Assembly: GCA_039586815.1 (NCBI GenBank)
Contig: JBDHJR010000003.1
Location: 1-64,000, forward strand
Direction: 5' to 3'
DNA length: 64,000 nucleotides
Source: WVYX01 sp039586815
Lineage (GTDB): Bacteria > Gemmatimonadota > Gemmatimonadetes > Gemmatimonadales > GWC2-71-9
The position numbers were made by a program, and so were the translations under genes. How positions within the stretch are numbered: position 1 is the stretch's first letter; every line of letters starts with the position of its first letter. Below, in pieces: positions 1 through 9,879 of this stretch. A model generated the notes under the pieces. That model did not search any database. It had not been told where the DNA came from and saw only the letters and a list, made by a program, of their open reading frames with translations.

Positions 1-9
1 GCCGGCCTC

Positions 10-1272
10 CTACGGGCGACCGTCGTCGACCGTCTTCGGGGCCAGATGCCACTCGTCGGCAATCCCCTTCTTGCGCATGGCTATCCCGACCAGGCACTCC
101 CTGACGATACGCTCCGAGTTCAGCACCGTCTCATAACCCGGTACCCGGTACGGCAACAGCTCCACGAGCTCGAATCCGACGACATTGCTCTCGGCGCACA
201 ACCGGCGAATCAATGGGAAGGTCTCTCGCGGCGTGAGGCCGTTCGGCTCCGGGGTACCCGTCGCCGGCATGTAGGCGGGGTCCATCACGTCTATGTCGAA
301 GGAAATGAACAGGTACTCCGGGCCGTCCTTGGCCTCGCGGATGATGTCCTCCATCACGGGTCCCCAGCCGCGCTGCTCCACTTCGGCCATGGTGTGATAA
401 CGGAAGCCCTGCTCTCGCATCCAGTCGAACGATTCTGCGTTGGGGTAGTAGCCACGCAGCCCCACCTGGATGAAGTTCTTGCCCGGAACGTGACCCTCCT
501 CGATCAATCGGTATACCGGCTGACCGTGGCTGATCAGGTGCCCGAACACAGCCTTCGTGGCGTCGTAGTGGGCGTCGAAGTGAATCACGCCGACGTTCCC
601 CTTGCCGTACACGTCCGCGAGCCCCGCTACGTCGGAGTACATCAAGGAGTGGTCGCCACCCACGATGATCGGGATGACGTGGTCGCCGCCCTCGATCGTC
701 ACAGCGGCAATCTGTCTCACGAACTCGCGAATGGCGTGCATGCTTCGTTCGGTGCTGAATGGATCGATCGGTGCGTCACCGTAGTCGACCATCGTCAGCT
801 CTTCGAACGGGTTCACGAGCGTCAGCATGTGGTCCATCGCGAACGAACCCCAGCCGACCGTGCTGGGCGAAGCTCGGAACGCCATTGGTCCCCAAGCGGC
901 GCCGCGGGTACCGCCACCCATGTCTGTGTACCCGCCGACGATGGCTACATCCACGTTGCCAGCGGCGAGGTCCTGCGGCGTCAGGGCGACCGGCAACCTG
1001 AAGAACGTCGGGATGCCGAACCAGCCGGCGCCGCCGTCAAACCGCTGAATGTCGATCGGACCAGGTTCGCGTCCCTCCATCAGGTCGGTTCGCGTGGTCT
1101 GCCACAGGTTGTACGCCGGGTCTCCCGTATCGAGCGGGATGACCGGCACTTCGCCCTCACGCAACGGCGCGTACTGCGTCGAGTCCCTAGGGTCGGGTTC
1201 GAAGTACTGCGCGCTGGCAGTTGCGGGGGCAGCTGCCGCGAGGGCGATCAGGATACAGCTGAGACGTCTCAT
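10..1272 (-). CDS. Exported agmatinase/arginase-family ureohydrolase
   Basis: A 420-residue ureohydrolase with an N-terminal Sec signal (about residues 1-21, ending ASAQ), so the mature enzyme should be periplasmic or secreted. The binuclear Mn-binding motifs are intact: GGDHS near residue 206, HFDAHYD near 231 and SFDIDVMDP near 325. The family hydrolyses guanidino groups (agmatine, arginine, formiminoglutamate or guanidinobutyrate) and releases urea. Cytoplasmic agmatinases run to about 300 residues; the extra length here is the signal and an N-terminal extension. The ATG is preceded by AGGAGGT at good spacing. Substrate cannot be read from sequence. Confidence 0.85.
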   Translation of the reverse strand: MRRLSCILIALAAAAPATASAQYFEPDPRDSTQYAPLREGEVPVIPLDTGDPAYNLWQTTRTDLMEGREPGPIDIQRFDGGAGWFGIPTFFRLPVALTPQDLAAGNVDVAIVGGYTDMGGGTRGAAWGPMAFRASPSTVGWGSFAMDHMLTLVNPFEELTMVDYGDAPIDPFSTERSMHAIREFVRQIAAVTIEGGDHVIPIIVGGDHSLMYSDVAGLADVYGKGNVGVIHFDAHYDATKAVFGHLISHGQPVYRLIEEGHVPGKNFIQVGLRGYYPNAESFDWMREQGFRYHTMAEVEQRGWGPVMEDIIREAKDGPEYLFISFDIDVMDPAYMPATGTPEPNGLTPRETFPLIRRLCAESNVVGFELVELLPYRVPGYETVLNSERIVRECLVGIAMRKKGIADEWHLAPKTVDDGRP

Positions 1273-1346
1273 TGGCGAACCTCCTCGTGCTCGTGCGTGG
1301 CGCCGGTTTTGAAGCGCGGGAATATGAGGGGGTAACCCTGAGATGT

Positions 1347-3527
1347 CTAGTCGGATATGGTGGTGTTGCGGCCTCGCTCCTCGATCTGCTCCGCGGCCGC
1401 TCGCGCGGCCTCAGCTACAGCGTCGGCTTCGCCGGAGGCGACTTCCCGCAGGGTGTCCGTGGCAGCTGCCGTCCCCATGGTCCCGAGCGCCTCGCAAATG
1501 GCTACCCGCACTCGCTCGCCGTGGTACAGGGGCGGCTTCTGGAACATGCCCGAGATTCTCTTCTTCCTGCCTTCGTGGTGCACCGCGTCGAGCAACACCT
1601 GCTCGGTACTCGAGCCGTCCGCGAAGGTCGCGTCCCCGACGCCTGCGAGCGACCGGCAGACCTCCACAAGGACCCCTTCGTCCTCCGGTTCGGCATCTGC
1701 TCCGGCTTCGGGGTGCAACGCGCCGGCGTAGAATGCCAATACCTCGGTATGCTGGTTGCTCAGGCTCCCGAGGCATGCAACGGCCGCGCGGCGCGTGACC
1801 GCGTCGCGGTCGTGCAGTGCCCGAATCAGGTTGGCTTCCGAAGCAGGTCCCAGAAGCTCGAACACGCGCAGCAGGGCAGCCTGGCGGACCCGCGGGTTCT
1901 CGTGCCGCAGGAACGGCTTCATCGAATCGGCCAGAGCCGGGTCCTTCTGGCCCTCGAGAGCCGCGAGAACGTGATGGATCGCGGACCATTCGGGCTCGAT
2001 GTTGGGCAGCGCCTCGAGGAACGGTACCAGTGCAGGTGCGCCGATGCGCTTCATGACCTCGAAGGCGCTCGAGCGGACGGAAACGCTCGTGGAGGCTGCG
2101 TACGCCTCCTGCAAACGTTCGGTGGCAGCCGCCCCGCTGATCGACAGAAGCTCCACCACGCAATCACGGGCCTCCTTTTCGAGCAACTCGTCCCCTAGAG
2201 CATCGAGTAGGCGCCCTACCGCCTCCTGGGAAGCCAGCATGCGGTGGCACCAGTCGATGAGCTGCTGCACCGTTTCGGCGGCGCCACTCTCGTGCCCGCC
2301 CGAGCCCAGCGCCTCCAGCATTCGAGCCGCCTCTGTCCAATGGCCACCTCGATGCAGGAGCTCGGGGAAGACCACGTGGACGATCGCATTGAGGCGCTTG
2401 CCGAAATCTCCGACCGGGAAATTGGCCAGGCCTCTCAAGTAGTCGTCACGGTCGCTCAAGAACTTCCGCACGACCAGCTGCCGCGTCAGCATCTGTTGGA
2501 GGCTCTCAGGGAGCTCGTCGCGGGTGAACACTCCCTGCTTCACCACTGCTTCGAGCAGCTCACCGGCTACTTCGATCTCCTTCTGGCCCAGCTGGGCCAA
2601 GATGTCCCGGATGATGAGCCGGTGCCGACCCACCAGCTCGACGGACTCCTCATCCTGCGCCTCGGTCAGCTGCTGCAAACCATCCATCAGCTGGCCGGTC
2701 GTGGAGACCAAGAGGTCCGGCTTGATCTGGGCGATGATCTCGTGCTCGACTTGCGTCTCCTCCAGAACCGCTATGTCCTTGGCGAGAACGTCGCAGTTCA
2801 CCAGCAGGTCGGCGAGGAGTTGAGGCGTTCGCAGGGGGCGGATCACCTCGTCGATTATCTGGATCTTTATCTGCTGGAGCTTCTCGGCCGATGCCTTCTT
2901 GTAGAGCGGCAGCATGCTGAGGTCCCTACCCAGCCTGCTGAGGGCTCGCTCCACCCGCCACGGAAGCCGACGCTCTCGCCCGAGAACGTCTGCCTCGAAC
3001 AGCGTGGACACATGCATGATGTGTCGTTCCAGAAACGCCTCGGTCACGCGCGCACGCTCCTCCTCCGCCGCCCCTGCCCTCGGGGGTTCGCTCATCAACA
3101 CGACGAAAGCGTTGAACTCCTCCGCGTCGATCCCGGCCAGGAGGGAAACGCTCAGCAGGTGCCGTCTGCTGAAGAAGTCGAGGAGCTTCGGGGTGAAGAG
3201 CTGCGCCATGCCACTGATCATGATCTGGTCCAGCAGCAGGGGGTCCGGATCGTACCCGTCGATCATGAGGGTGCGGCGGTCGCGGTCCATTCCGACCAGG
3301 TACGTGAGCCCCTTGCGGTCCTCCAGAACCCGGCAGAATTCCTCGTACAGTCCGGCGCGGGACTGCTGCGCCTGCGGATGATCCGGTGCGTAGTACCCCG
3401 TCCGCAGCATCGCCTTGGCGAGATCGAGCGTGAACTCGGCGAGAGGATGGATGCGCTCACGGGCATCCTGAGCGTCCGTCGCCGGATCGTGCGGTGACGC
3501 CGGGTTCCCGTTCCCGGGCGTACTCAT
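1347..3527 (-). CDS. Large HEAT-repeat-like protein
   Basis: A 726-residue soluble alpha-helical protein. The C-terminal third (about residues 470-720) holds HEAT-like repeats of the form 'NPRVRQAALLRVFELLG' and 'DAVTRRAAVACLGSL'. The N-terminal half is helical with no recognised motif. I see no signal peptide or membrane segment. It ends 74 bases before the ureohydrolase start on the same strand. I chose the ATG at 3527 over the TTG twelve bases upstream. HEAT scaffolds mediate protein-protein contacts; the partner is unknown and I make no specific functional call. Confidence 0.75.
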   Translation of the reverse strand: MSTPGNGNPASPHDPATDAQDARERIHPLAEFTLDLAKAMLRTGYYAPDHPQAQQSRAGLYEEFCRVLEDRKGLTYLVGMDRDRRTLMIDGYDPDPLLLDQIMISGMAQLFTPKLLDFFSRRHLLSVSLLAGIDAEEFNAFVVLMSEPPRAGAAEEERARVTEAFLERHIMHVSTLFEADVLGRERRLPWRVERALSRLGRDLSMLPLYKKASAEKLQQIKIQIIDEVIRPLRTPQLLADLLVNCDVLAKDIAVLEETQVEHEIIAQIKPDLLVSTTGQLMDGLQQLTEAQDEESVELVGRHRLIIRDILAQLGQKEIEVAGELLEAVVKQGVFTRDELPESLQQMLTRQLVVRKFLSDRDDYLRGLANFPVGDFGKRLNAIVHVVFPELLHRGGHWTEAARMLEALGSGGHESGAAETVQQLIDWCHRMLASQEAVGRLLDALGDELLEKEARDCVVELLSISGAAATERLQEAYAASTSVSVRSSAFEVMKRIGAPALVPFLEALPNIEPEWSAIHHVLAALEGQKDPALADSMKPFLRHENPRVRQAALLRVFELLGPASEANLIRALHDRDAVTRRAAVACLGSLSNQHTEVLAFYAGALHPEAGADAEPEDEGVLVEVCRSLAGVGDATFADGSSTEQVLLDAVHHEGRKKRISGMFQKPPLYHGERVRVAICEALGTMGTAAATDTLREVASGEADAVAEAARAAAEQIEERGRNTTISD

Positions 3528-3708
3528 CGGAACGTGCAACTGCTGGTGGAGGTCATGGCTGACCTCGTTGGGCAGACGGGCCCAAGATGGGGAATCAGGG
3601 TGCTGAAGGCCAGCCTTGCGATGGCCTGCCCGGCGACCACGTTATTGTCGACGGCCACGAGGAGGCTGCCAGCGAGGCCGGCAGCGGTACGTATATTCCT
3701 GGTCACAT

Positions 3709-4380
3709 ATGACCGCGGAGCGCAGCTACACCGACCAGGAAGTCGCGCTCATTCTGCGCCGCGCGATGGAGATGCAGAGCGACGGCACGGCTCGAGCTGA
3801 AGGCGTGAGCCTGGCCACGCTGCGCGATATCGCGCGGGAAATCGGGCTAGATCCCGAGCTGGTGAGCGAGGCAGCCCGGCAACTGCCTGGTAGCGAGGTT
3901 AGTGCCGTCGGACGGTTCTTCGGTGGAGGTACGCGACACGACATTCATCTCGTGCACGATGCGCCGCTGAACCCTGAGCAGCTGCAAGACCTCGCCATGA
4001 CGATTCGCAGCGCCATGCAGCACCAGGGGCAGACTCAGGAGGTGATGGGCTCGCTCGAGTGGAAGACGACGGCGGGGGAGGTGAGCCAGGTGGCGGTTAC
4101 GGCCAGCACACACGGCGGGTGCACCTCGGTTCACATCATCACGGATCGCGGAGGCGCCGCGCTCCTCACCGGTGTCGGGTCGATCGCACTTGGACTGTTC
4201 GCGGGGGCGATCACCGGAGCTATCGTCGAGCCCGGCGTGGTGGGAGGCGTGGCGCTCATGGGCGGAGGGCTTGCCGGGGGCGTGGTGCTGGCTCGCGCCA
4301 TCTGGCGACGCAACACCCAGAAGTTTCGCGAGAAGCTGGCCCGGCTGACGGAGGGCATCCGCCGGACGTTCGACGGCTGA
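3709..4380 (+). CDS. Hypothetical protein with two C-terminal membrane segments
   Basis: A 223-residue protein. Residues 1-60 look like a small helical, possibly DNA-binding-like domain (SLATLRDIAREIGLDPELV). Residues about 140-190 form two Gly/Ala-rich membrane helices, followed by a basic tail (ARAIWRRNTQKFREKLARL). The longer reading frame beginning at 3616 is low-complexity Arg/Pro/Gly, so I start at the ATG at 3709. It lacks a Shine-Dalgarno but has a TATATT box at 3692-3697, suggesting a very short leader. Divergent from the HEAT gene. I do not recognise a function. Confidence 0.65.
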   Translation: MTAERSYTDQEVALILRRAMEMQSDGTARAEGVSLATLRDIAREIGLDPELVSEAARQLPGSEVSAVGRFFGGGTRHDIHLVHDAPLNPEQLQDLAMTIRSAMQHQGQTQEVMGSLEWKTTAGEVSQVAVTASTHGGCTSVHIITDRGGAALLTGVGSIALGLFAGAITGAIVEPGVVGGVALMGGGLAGGVVLARAIWRRNTQKFREKLARLTEGIRRTFDG

Positions 4381-4383
4381 TCC

Positions 4384-5922
4384 CTACATCGGCTGCTGCA
4401 GGATCGCGAGAATCACCTGGATCCCCTCCACGAAGTTTCCGAGCCGGAGGTTTTCGTTCGGGCTGTGCTGGTTGTTGTCGGGGTTCACCGTCGGAACTGT
4501 TACGGCCGGCACGTCGAGCGTGGTCACGAACGGCGAGATGGGGATTGACCCACCGCTCGTCCGGATCTTTATCGGCTCTTCGCCGAACAAATGCACCATG
4601 GCCTCGGTCAACCAGCGGCCGATCTCTGAGTCCATCTCCGTGCGGTATGCGGCGTACGAGATGCTCGAGGTGAAGGTGGCGATGCGCGGACGGCTCTGGC
4701 GCTCCTCTTCGGTAGGCTCGTGGTCGATCACGTAATAGCCGAGGCTCTCTATGTGCCGTTGGATGAGTCCCAAGAGGTGCTCGGGGTCGCTCTCCTTCAC
4801 CAGACGCACGTCGATCTCGGCGGTGGCGAAGGCCGGTACTATCGTGCGGCGCTGCTCACCCACCCAGCCCGACGCCATGCCGCGAATGTTGATCGACGGG
4901 TACTGCCGGGCTTCCTGTAGCGTCGCGCCCACGCTGTCGGTCTCTACGATGCCGAGTTGCCGTTTGATCGCCGTCTCGTCGTCGGGCACGCGCGCCAGCA
5001 CGGTCCGCGTGGCGTCGTCGAGCACGACTCCGTCGTAGAAGCCCGGGATGGTCACTCGACCGAACTCGTCCTTCATCGATGCTAGGATCTGGGCCAAGCG
5101 CAGGGCAGGGTTCGGCGCCCAGTTGCCGTAGTGCCCGCTGTGCTGCGGGACGCGGGGCCCGTACACGGTGAGTGTGATTGTGGCGATGCCGCGCGCCCCG
5201 AACGTCAACGTCGGAAGATTGGTCGGGTGACGCGGACCGTCGAAGATGACCAGCATGTCGGCGGCGAGCCTGTCGCGATACCGTTCCACCGCTGCCGGCA
5301 GATTGGGTGACCCCAGCTCCTCCTCGGCATCCACTATCACTTTGATGTTGAAGTCTGGTGTTACACCGGCTGCATCCATAGCCGAGAGTGCCGCGAGGAA
5401 CTTCACGTTCTGCCCCTTCGAGTCGGACGTCGAACGCGCGAAGATGCGCCACTCCGCATCCCATTCGCCGCTCAAGCGATCCCACGGAATGTCGTGCCAC
5501 TCGCCGTCCTCGCCGCGCTCGCGCAGTACGGGCTCGTAGGGTGACTCCTGGTTCCAGCGAGACGGATCTACCGGCTGCCCGTCCGACTGGAGATAAACCA
5601 GCAGCGTGCGCTCGGCGTTCGGGAATGTCCGCTCGGCGAGCAGGATCGGTATGCGGCCAGTCTCCAGTTCCTCAGTGCTGAACCCACGTTCCTGGAACCG
5701 CGCCGTGAGCCAGTCGGTGACTCCGCGCAGATCGTCGGGGAAGTGCGCATCGTTTCGGATCCGGAGGTACTCGCGGAACAGATCCAGGGCTTGTGGTGCC
5801 TGTGCCGCGCCGAACTGCTGGATCTCGGAACTGGAGAGCTGCTGCGCGAGGGGCGATGTCGGGGTGGCATGAAGCAGCGCCGCGGCCGACAAAAACGATA
5901 ACGGGAGTACGCGATGAGTCAT
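4384..5922 (-). CDS. Exported M20-family metallohydrolase with altered metal site
   Basis: A 512-residue M20/M25/M40-type peptidase or amidohydrolase with a Sec signal ending near residue 27. The fold signatures are present: SDSKGQ (bridging Asp167), DAEEELGSP (catalytic and ligand Glu, about 200-202), FDGPR (Asp228) and the C-terminal QHSPNE with the last His ligand. The first ligand motif, normally HxD, reads QSD (Gln112-Ser-Asp114), so one zinc-binding His is replaced. Family members cleave dipeptides or acyl amino acids; the substrate is unknown. It converges on the gene ending at 4380 with three bases between them. Confidence 0.8.
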   Translation of the reverse strand: MTHRVLPLSFLSAAALLHATPTSPLAQQLSSSEIQQFGAAQAPQALDLFREYLRIRNDAHFPDDLRGVTDWLTARFQERGFSTEELETGRIPILLAERTFPNAERTLLVYLQSDGQPVDPSRWNQESPYEPVLRERGEDGEWHDIPWDRLSGEWDAEWRIFARSTSDSKGQNVKFLAALSAMDAAGVTPDFNIKVIVDAEEELGSPNLPAAVERYRDRLAADMLVIFDGPRHPTNLPTLTFGARGIATITLTVYGPRVPQHSGHYGNWAPNPALRLAQILASMKDEFGRVTIPGFYDGVVLDDATRTVLARVPDDETAIKRQLGIVETDSVGATLQEARQYPSINIRGMASGWVGEQRRTIVPAFATAEIDVRLVKESDPEHLLGLIQRHIESLGYYVIDHEPTEEERQSRPRIATFTSSISYAAYRTEMDSEIGRWLTEAMVHLFGEEPIKIRTSGGSIPISPFVTTLDVPAVTVPTVNPDNNQHSPNENLRLGNFVEGIQVILAILQQPM

Positions 5923-5979
5923 GTTGTCACTCGCAACCCGTGGAGTAGGCGGTGGTCAGTCGAAGTCCTTGCGCCGTCG

Positions 5980-6008
5980 AACGTATCAGGGTCGAGTGGG
6001 TGACGCAA
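5980..6008 (-). promoter_or_regulatory. Possible promoter of the M20 gene
   Basis: On the minus strand TTGCGT (6003-6008) and TACGTT (5980-5985) are separated by 17 bases, about 50 bases upstream of the M20 ATG at 5922. It lies in the only non-coding gap between this gene and the PAP2 gene. The -10 match is weak. Confidence 0.3.
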
Positions 6009-6014
6009 AACGGC

Positions 6015-6833
6015 TCAGTAGCGCAGCATCACCCCGATCACAGTACTGCCCTTCTCCCCGGGGCCGACCGAGAGGCTCACGCCTGTGACCTCATGGAGCT
6101 TGGGTACCCCCCAGCCTATCAAGGAGCCGATGAGCGCCCCGCTGATGATGTCGGTGGGGTAGTGCTTGCCGGCCTGATAGCGCAGGTAACCCGTGGTCGC
6201 GGCGAGGGTGAGGGAGCCCGCCCAAATCCACGGCCTCGCCGAAGAAGTGGGATGGAGCTTCGCGTACACCGAGCTGAAGAACACGGCCGACGCGAAGGCG
6301 TTGGCGGTGTGGCTCGACGGGAACGAGCGGCGGGCGCTGACCTCGAGCCGCAGCTCGTCGGGGATGTCGGGGTCGTCGTTGTACACGAACGGCCTGGTGC
6401 GGTCCGTCACGCCCTTGAGCAGCTGCATCATCCCGTTGTTCAGCAGGAGTGCCTCGCCCCACATGGCCGCTATGGTCCAGGACTGCCGCGATCCGGGTGT
6501 GGCGATCGCGAGGCCGACGGGCGCCGCCATCATGGTCCAGACGAGCACATCACTCACGTCGGCCGCGGTGGGTGACCACTGTTCGGTGGCCGAGCGGTCG
6601 AAGCCGTTGATGTCGGCGGGGTCGAGCGCCGCGACCTCCTCGGGGGTGAGGGGCTCCTGTCCTTGCTGGACCACTACCGCCCCGGCGAGAAGGGCGACGC
6701 CCCCGGCCGCGAGGCCACCGTCGAGCCACGGGTTGAGCTCGTAGGGGAAGTGCTGTTGCGCCCGGGAGACCGGGCAAAGGGTGACGCACGCAAGAAGTAC
6801 GAGGCTCGTTGCGCGGGCAATGCGCGCCTTCAT
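6015..6833 (-). CDS. PAP2-family phosphatase, exported/membrane
   Basis: A 272-residue type 2 phosphatidic acid phosphatase-like protein. The three family motifs are visible: KGVTDRTRP, the RRSFPSSHTA core (active-site His) and GYLRYQAGKHYPTD. An N-terminal signal (residues 1-24, ending VSRA) and several hydrophobic helices place the catalytic site outside the cytoplasm. It probably dephosphorylates lipid phosphates, or less likely acts as an acid phosphatase. The ATG at 6833 sits directly before the signal peptide; the longer frame to 7034 overlaps the divergent gene and is rejected. Confidence 0.85.
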   Translation of the reverse strand: MKARIARATSLVLLACVTLCPVSRAQQHFPYELNPWLDGGLAAGGVALLAGAVVVQQGQEPLTPEEVAALDPADINGFDRSATEQWSPTAADVSDVLVWTMMAAPVGLAIATPGSRQSWTIAAMWGEALLLNNGMMQLLKGVTDRTRPFVYNDDPDIPDELRLEVSARRSFPSSHTANAFASAVFFSSVYAKLHPTSSARPWIWAGSLTLAATTGYLRYQAGKHYPTDIISGALIGSLIGWGVPKLHEVTGVSLSVGPGEKGSTVIGVMLRY

Positions 6834-6861
6834 GCAACAACGAGACTTTGCAGGCACACCG

Positions 6862-6892
6862 TTGTCAACAGCCTTGCCCCCGGTGTTATCGT
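6862..6892 (+). promoter_or_regulatory. Promoter of EEP-family gene, leaderless arrangement
   Basis: TTGTCA (6862-6867) and TATCGT (6887-6892) are separated by 19 bases. The -10 ends 8 bases before the ATG at 6901 and there is no Shine-Dalgarno, so the transcript would start at or next to the start codon. Confidence 0.4.
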
Positions 6893-6900
6893 TCGCGGTC

Positions 6901-7784
6901 ATGATCGAGAAGCTCCCGCTCCGGGTCGTCACGTTCAATGCCTGGGCCCTGCCGGTCAGCATTCCGTCGCAGAACAAGCGGCGGCGCATGCGGCGGCTGC
7001 CGCAGGCCCTCGCCGCGTTGGATGCCGACGTCATCGTATTGCAGGAGATGTTCGACGTGCGGGCTCGGGGGCGCGTGCTGCGTGAGCTGTGCCCTCCCTA
7101 TGCCACGACGCAAGATGCAGAGCTCTCGCGGCGCATCCTGCGAGTGGTGCCGATCGACGAAACGGGCGGGCTGCTCGTGCTTTCGCGCCTGCCCATCGTC
7201 AGCAGCCGTTTCATTCGGCACCCCTTCGACGTGGGCTCCAAGCCGGACGAGCGGATCGGTCACAAGGGCGGCATGATTCTGCGGCTCGAAACGCCGCTCG
7301 GACCCGTGACGCTGCTTGCCCTTCATCTCTACGCCGGGACCAAGCCGAAGCACGCCGGCGTGCGCTGCGCCCAACTCGCGCCACTGCTCGACGCTTTGAA
7401 TGCGGAGGCAAACGGGACTCCCGTCGTGCTTGCTGGAGATATCAACAGCTCACCGACGGTGAGGTATCCGGAGCCAGCGAGTGCGGCCAACCCACTCACG
7501 CCGGAATACGCGGCTCTGGTGGAGGCGGGGTTCAGCGATACGGCGCCGCCCAACCCGACGCCCGCGGAGCTGACGTCCACCTGGGTGCCCAGCCGTAATC
7601 GCTATGCAGCACTCCCCTACCAGGAAACCAAGACGGACGCGCGGTACGATTACGTTCTGGTGCGGCCCGGGTCAGCACACATCTGGACCGTGAAGGGTGT
7701 CCGCACCGTGCTCGACGAGGCGGACGCACATCTCTCGGACCACGTCGGCGTCCAGGTCGAGCTGGAGCTTTCCCGGCGGAATTC

Positions 7785-7788
<4 letters not shown>
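6901..7788 (+). CDS. Endonuclease/exonuclease/phosphatase-family protein
   Basis: A 295-residue member of the DNase I-like EEP superfamily. Diagnostic stretches are VTFNAWAL (start of the core), VIVLQEMFD (catalytic Glu), LLALHLYAG, VLAGDINSS (Asp/Asn pair), YDYVLVRPG and the terminal LSDHVGVQV (Asp-His). The superfamily includes sphingomyelinases, inositol phosphatases and nucleases, and the sequence does not settle which. It has no signal peptide. The start at 6901 begins the first beta strand; earlier starts give an unrelated Arg/Ala-rich leader. Divergent from the PAP2 gene and converging with acr3, overlapping it by 4 bases. Confidence 0.82.
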
Positions 7789-8849
<1,061 letters not shown>

Positions 8850-8915
8850 TGCCCGGCCTCCACACGCGTATCGTGGCGCTCCTTGTGACGTCGTAAGATA
8901 GCACCGAGGAAAGAA

Positions 8916-8945
8916 GACGGGCCCCTCGGCAGTGAGGGACCCGTC
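8916..8945 (-). terminator. Rho-independent terminator of the SnoaL-like lipoprotein gene
   Basis: A 12-base inverted repeat with one C:A mismatch (GACGGGCCCCTC / GAGGGACCCGTC) around a 6-base loop. On the minus strand it is followed by a T-rich stretch (CTTCTTT) and lies 36 bases after the stop codon at 8982. Confidence 0.75.
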
Positions 8946-8981
8946 GTCGCTCTTGGCAGCTCTCCGAAGTGCGAGAGCTTC

Positions 8982-9446
8982 TTACATGTCAGCAGGCTCG
9001 TAGGTGCTATACATCTCACGCCAGCTCTTCCATGACCCGTCGGCCTGCCGCTGAAGCACAACGAGCCACATGCCCTGCGAGCGCACCACTTCGCCCCCCG
9101 CCTTGGGTGTCACGGCGTCGCTCCACGAGACGACCGCGAACGCGATGTCGCCCGCCACCTGAACCTCCTCTACCTGGGATGTGAGCTCGAAGGTGTACTG
9201 GTCGAAGTAACCTTCCATCGATGCTCGCAGTGCCTCGACCCCGACATGGGGTGGCATGTCCGGTGGCATGGCCACGACGTCGTCTGCGTACAACGCCAAC
9301 ATGCGGTCCTGGTCGCCTGCGGCCATCGCTGCGTCGAATTCGGCGAACACGGCCGTGATCGCCGCCACGTCCGCCTCGCTCGTGTCGGGCTGGGGATAAC
9401 AGCCTGTAACCAGAAGGGTGCAGAGGAGCAGGGGTATGGCGCGCAT
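8982..9446 (-). CDS. SnoaL/DUF4440-like lipoprotein
   Basis: A 154-residue protein starting with a lipoprotein signal (MRAIPLLLCTLLVTGC; lipobox VTGC). The mature part fits the NTF2-like SnoaL/DUF4440 fold: AVFAEFDAAMAAGDQDRM, LYADDVVAMPPDMPP and DGSWKSWREM. Such domains often act as small-molecule-binding or isomerase-like folds; no substrate can be assigned. It is a single-gene unit closed by the hairpin at 8916-8945. The ATG at 9446 directly precedes the signal; the upstream in-frame start adds ten unlikely residues. Confidence 0.75.
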   Translation of the reverse strand: MRAIPLLLCTLLVTGCYPQPDTSEADVAAITAVFAEFDAAMAAGDQDRMLALYADDVVAMPPDMPPHVGVEALRASMEGYFDQYTFELTSQVEEVQVAGDIAFAVVSWSDAVTPKAGGEVVRSQGMWLVVLQRQADGSWKSWREMYSTYEPADM

Positions 9447-9517
9447 TGGGACCTCTGGTGTGTGGGGTAAGAACAAACTACAGATGGGCGCTGGCCGCGG
9501 TAAGGAGCGAGGGGGTG

Positions 9518-9879
9518 TCAGTCAGGTGTGGGTTTCTCGACTCTCTGCTCGATCCGGAGTGTCACGAACTCGGCGGGTCGTGAGAGGGCCACGCCGATCT
9601 CCATGACCAGACGGCCATTCTCGATGTCGTTCCGCGTCATGGTGTCGGTGTCGCAGCGCACGAAGTAGCCTCGTCGCGCCGGTCTCCCTTCAGGTCCCCG
9701 CGCTCGTGGAAGTTGAACAGCACTCCCGACACCGTGCGTTGGACCATGGTCCACAGGGGTGGGTCGTTGGGCTCGAATGCGGTCCAGCGCGTCGCCTCCA
9801 GCACCGTTCGCTCGATGCGCTGAAGCAGCTGCTGTGGGTCAGTCGCTGGCTCTTCCACCCTCGGCATGCCGCCCTGCAC
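9518..9879 (-). pseudogene. Frameshifted C-terminal fragment of a phage/contractile tail sheath protein
   Basis: Two overlapping minus-strand frames join into one recognisable sheath C-terminal domain. The first (GTG at 9879) reads LLQRIERTVLEATRW, FEPNDPPLWTMVQRTV and ERGDLKGDRRDEA. The second continues FVRCDTDTMTRNDIENGRL and RPAEFVTLRIEQ to a stop at 9518. A single extra base between 9667 and 9669 would restore GCC TAC TTC (A-Y-F), exactly what the family expects, so one base is missing there. Whole sheaths run to several hundred residues; only about 120 are here and no other tail genes surround it. It is a relic, or a stand-alone domain damaged by an assembly error. Confidence 0.75.

Noticed and set aside
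46..1335. Long plus-strand frame opposite the ureohydrolase gene
   Set aside because: It is antisense to a gene with clear ureohydrolase motifs; the translation is His/Arg/Val-rich with no family signature, as expected for a GC-rich shadow.
2244..3497. 417-residue plus-strand frame opposite the HEAT gene
   Set aside because: Its composition mirrors the opposite strand, with no start signal or known motif.
9518..9879. Active phage or injection system
   Set aside because: Only one broken domain is present; no tube, baseplate, ATPase or capsid gene surrounds it.
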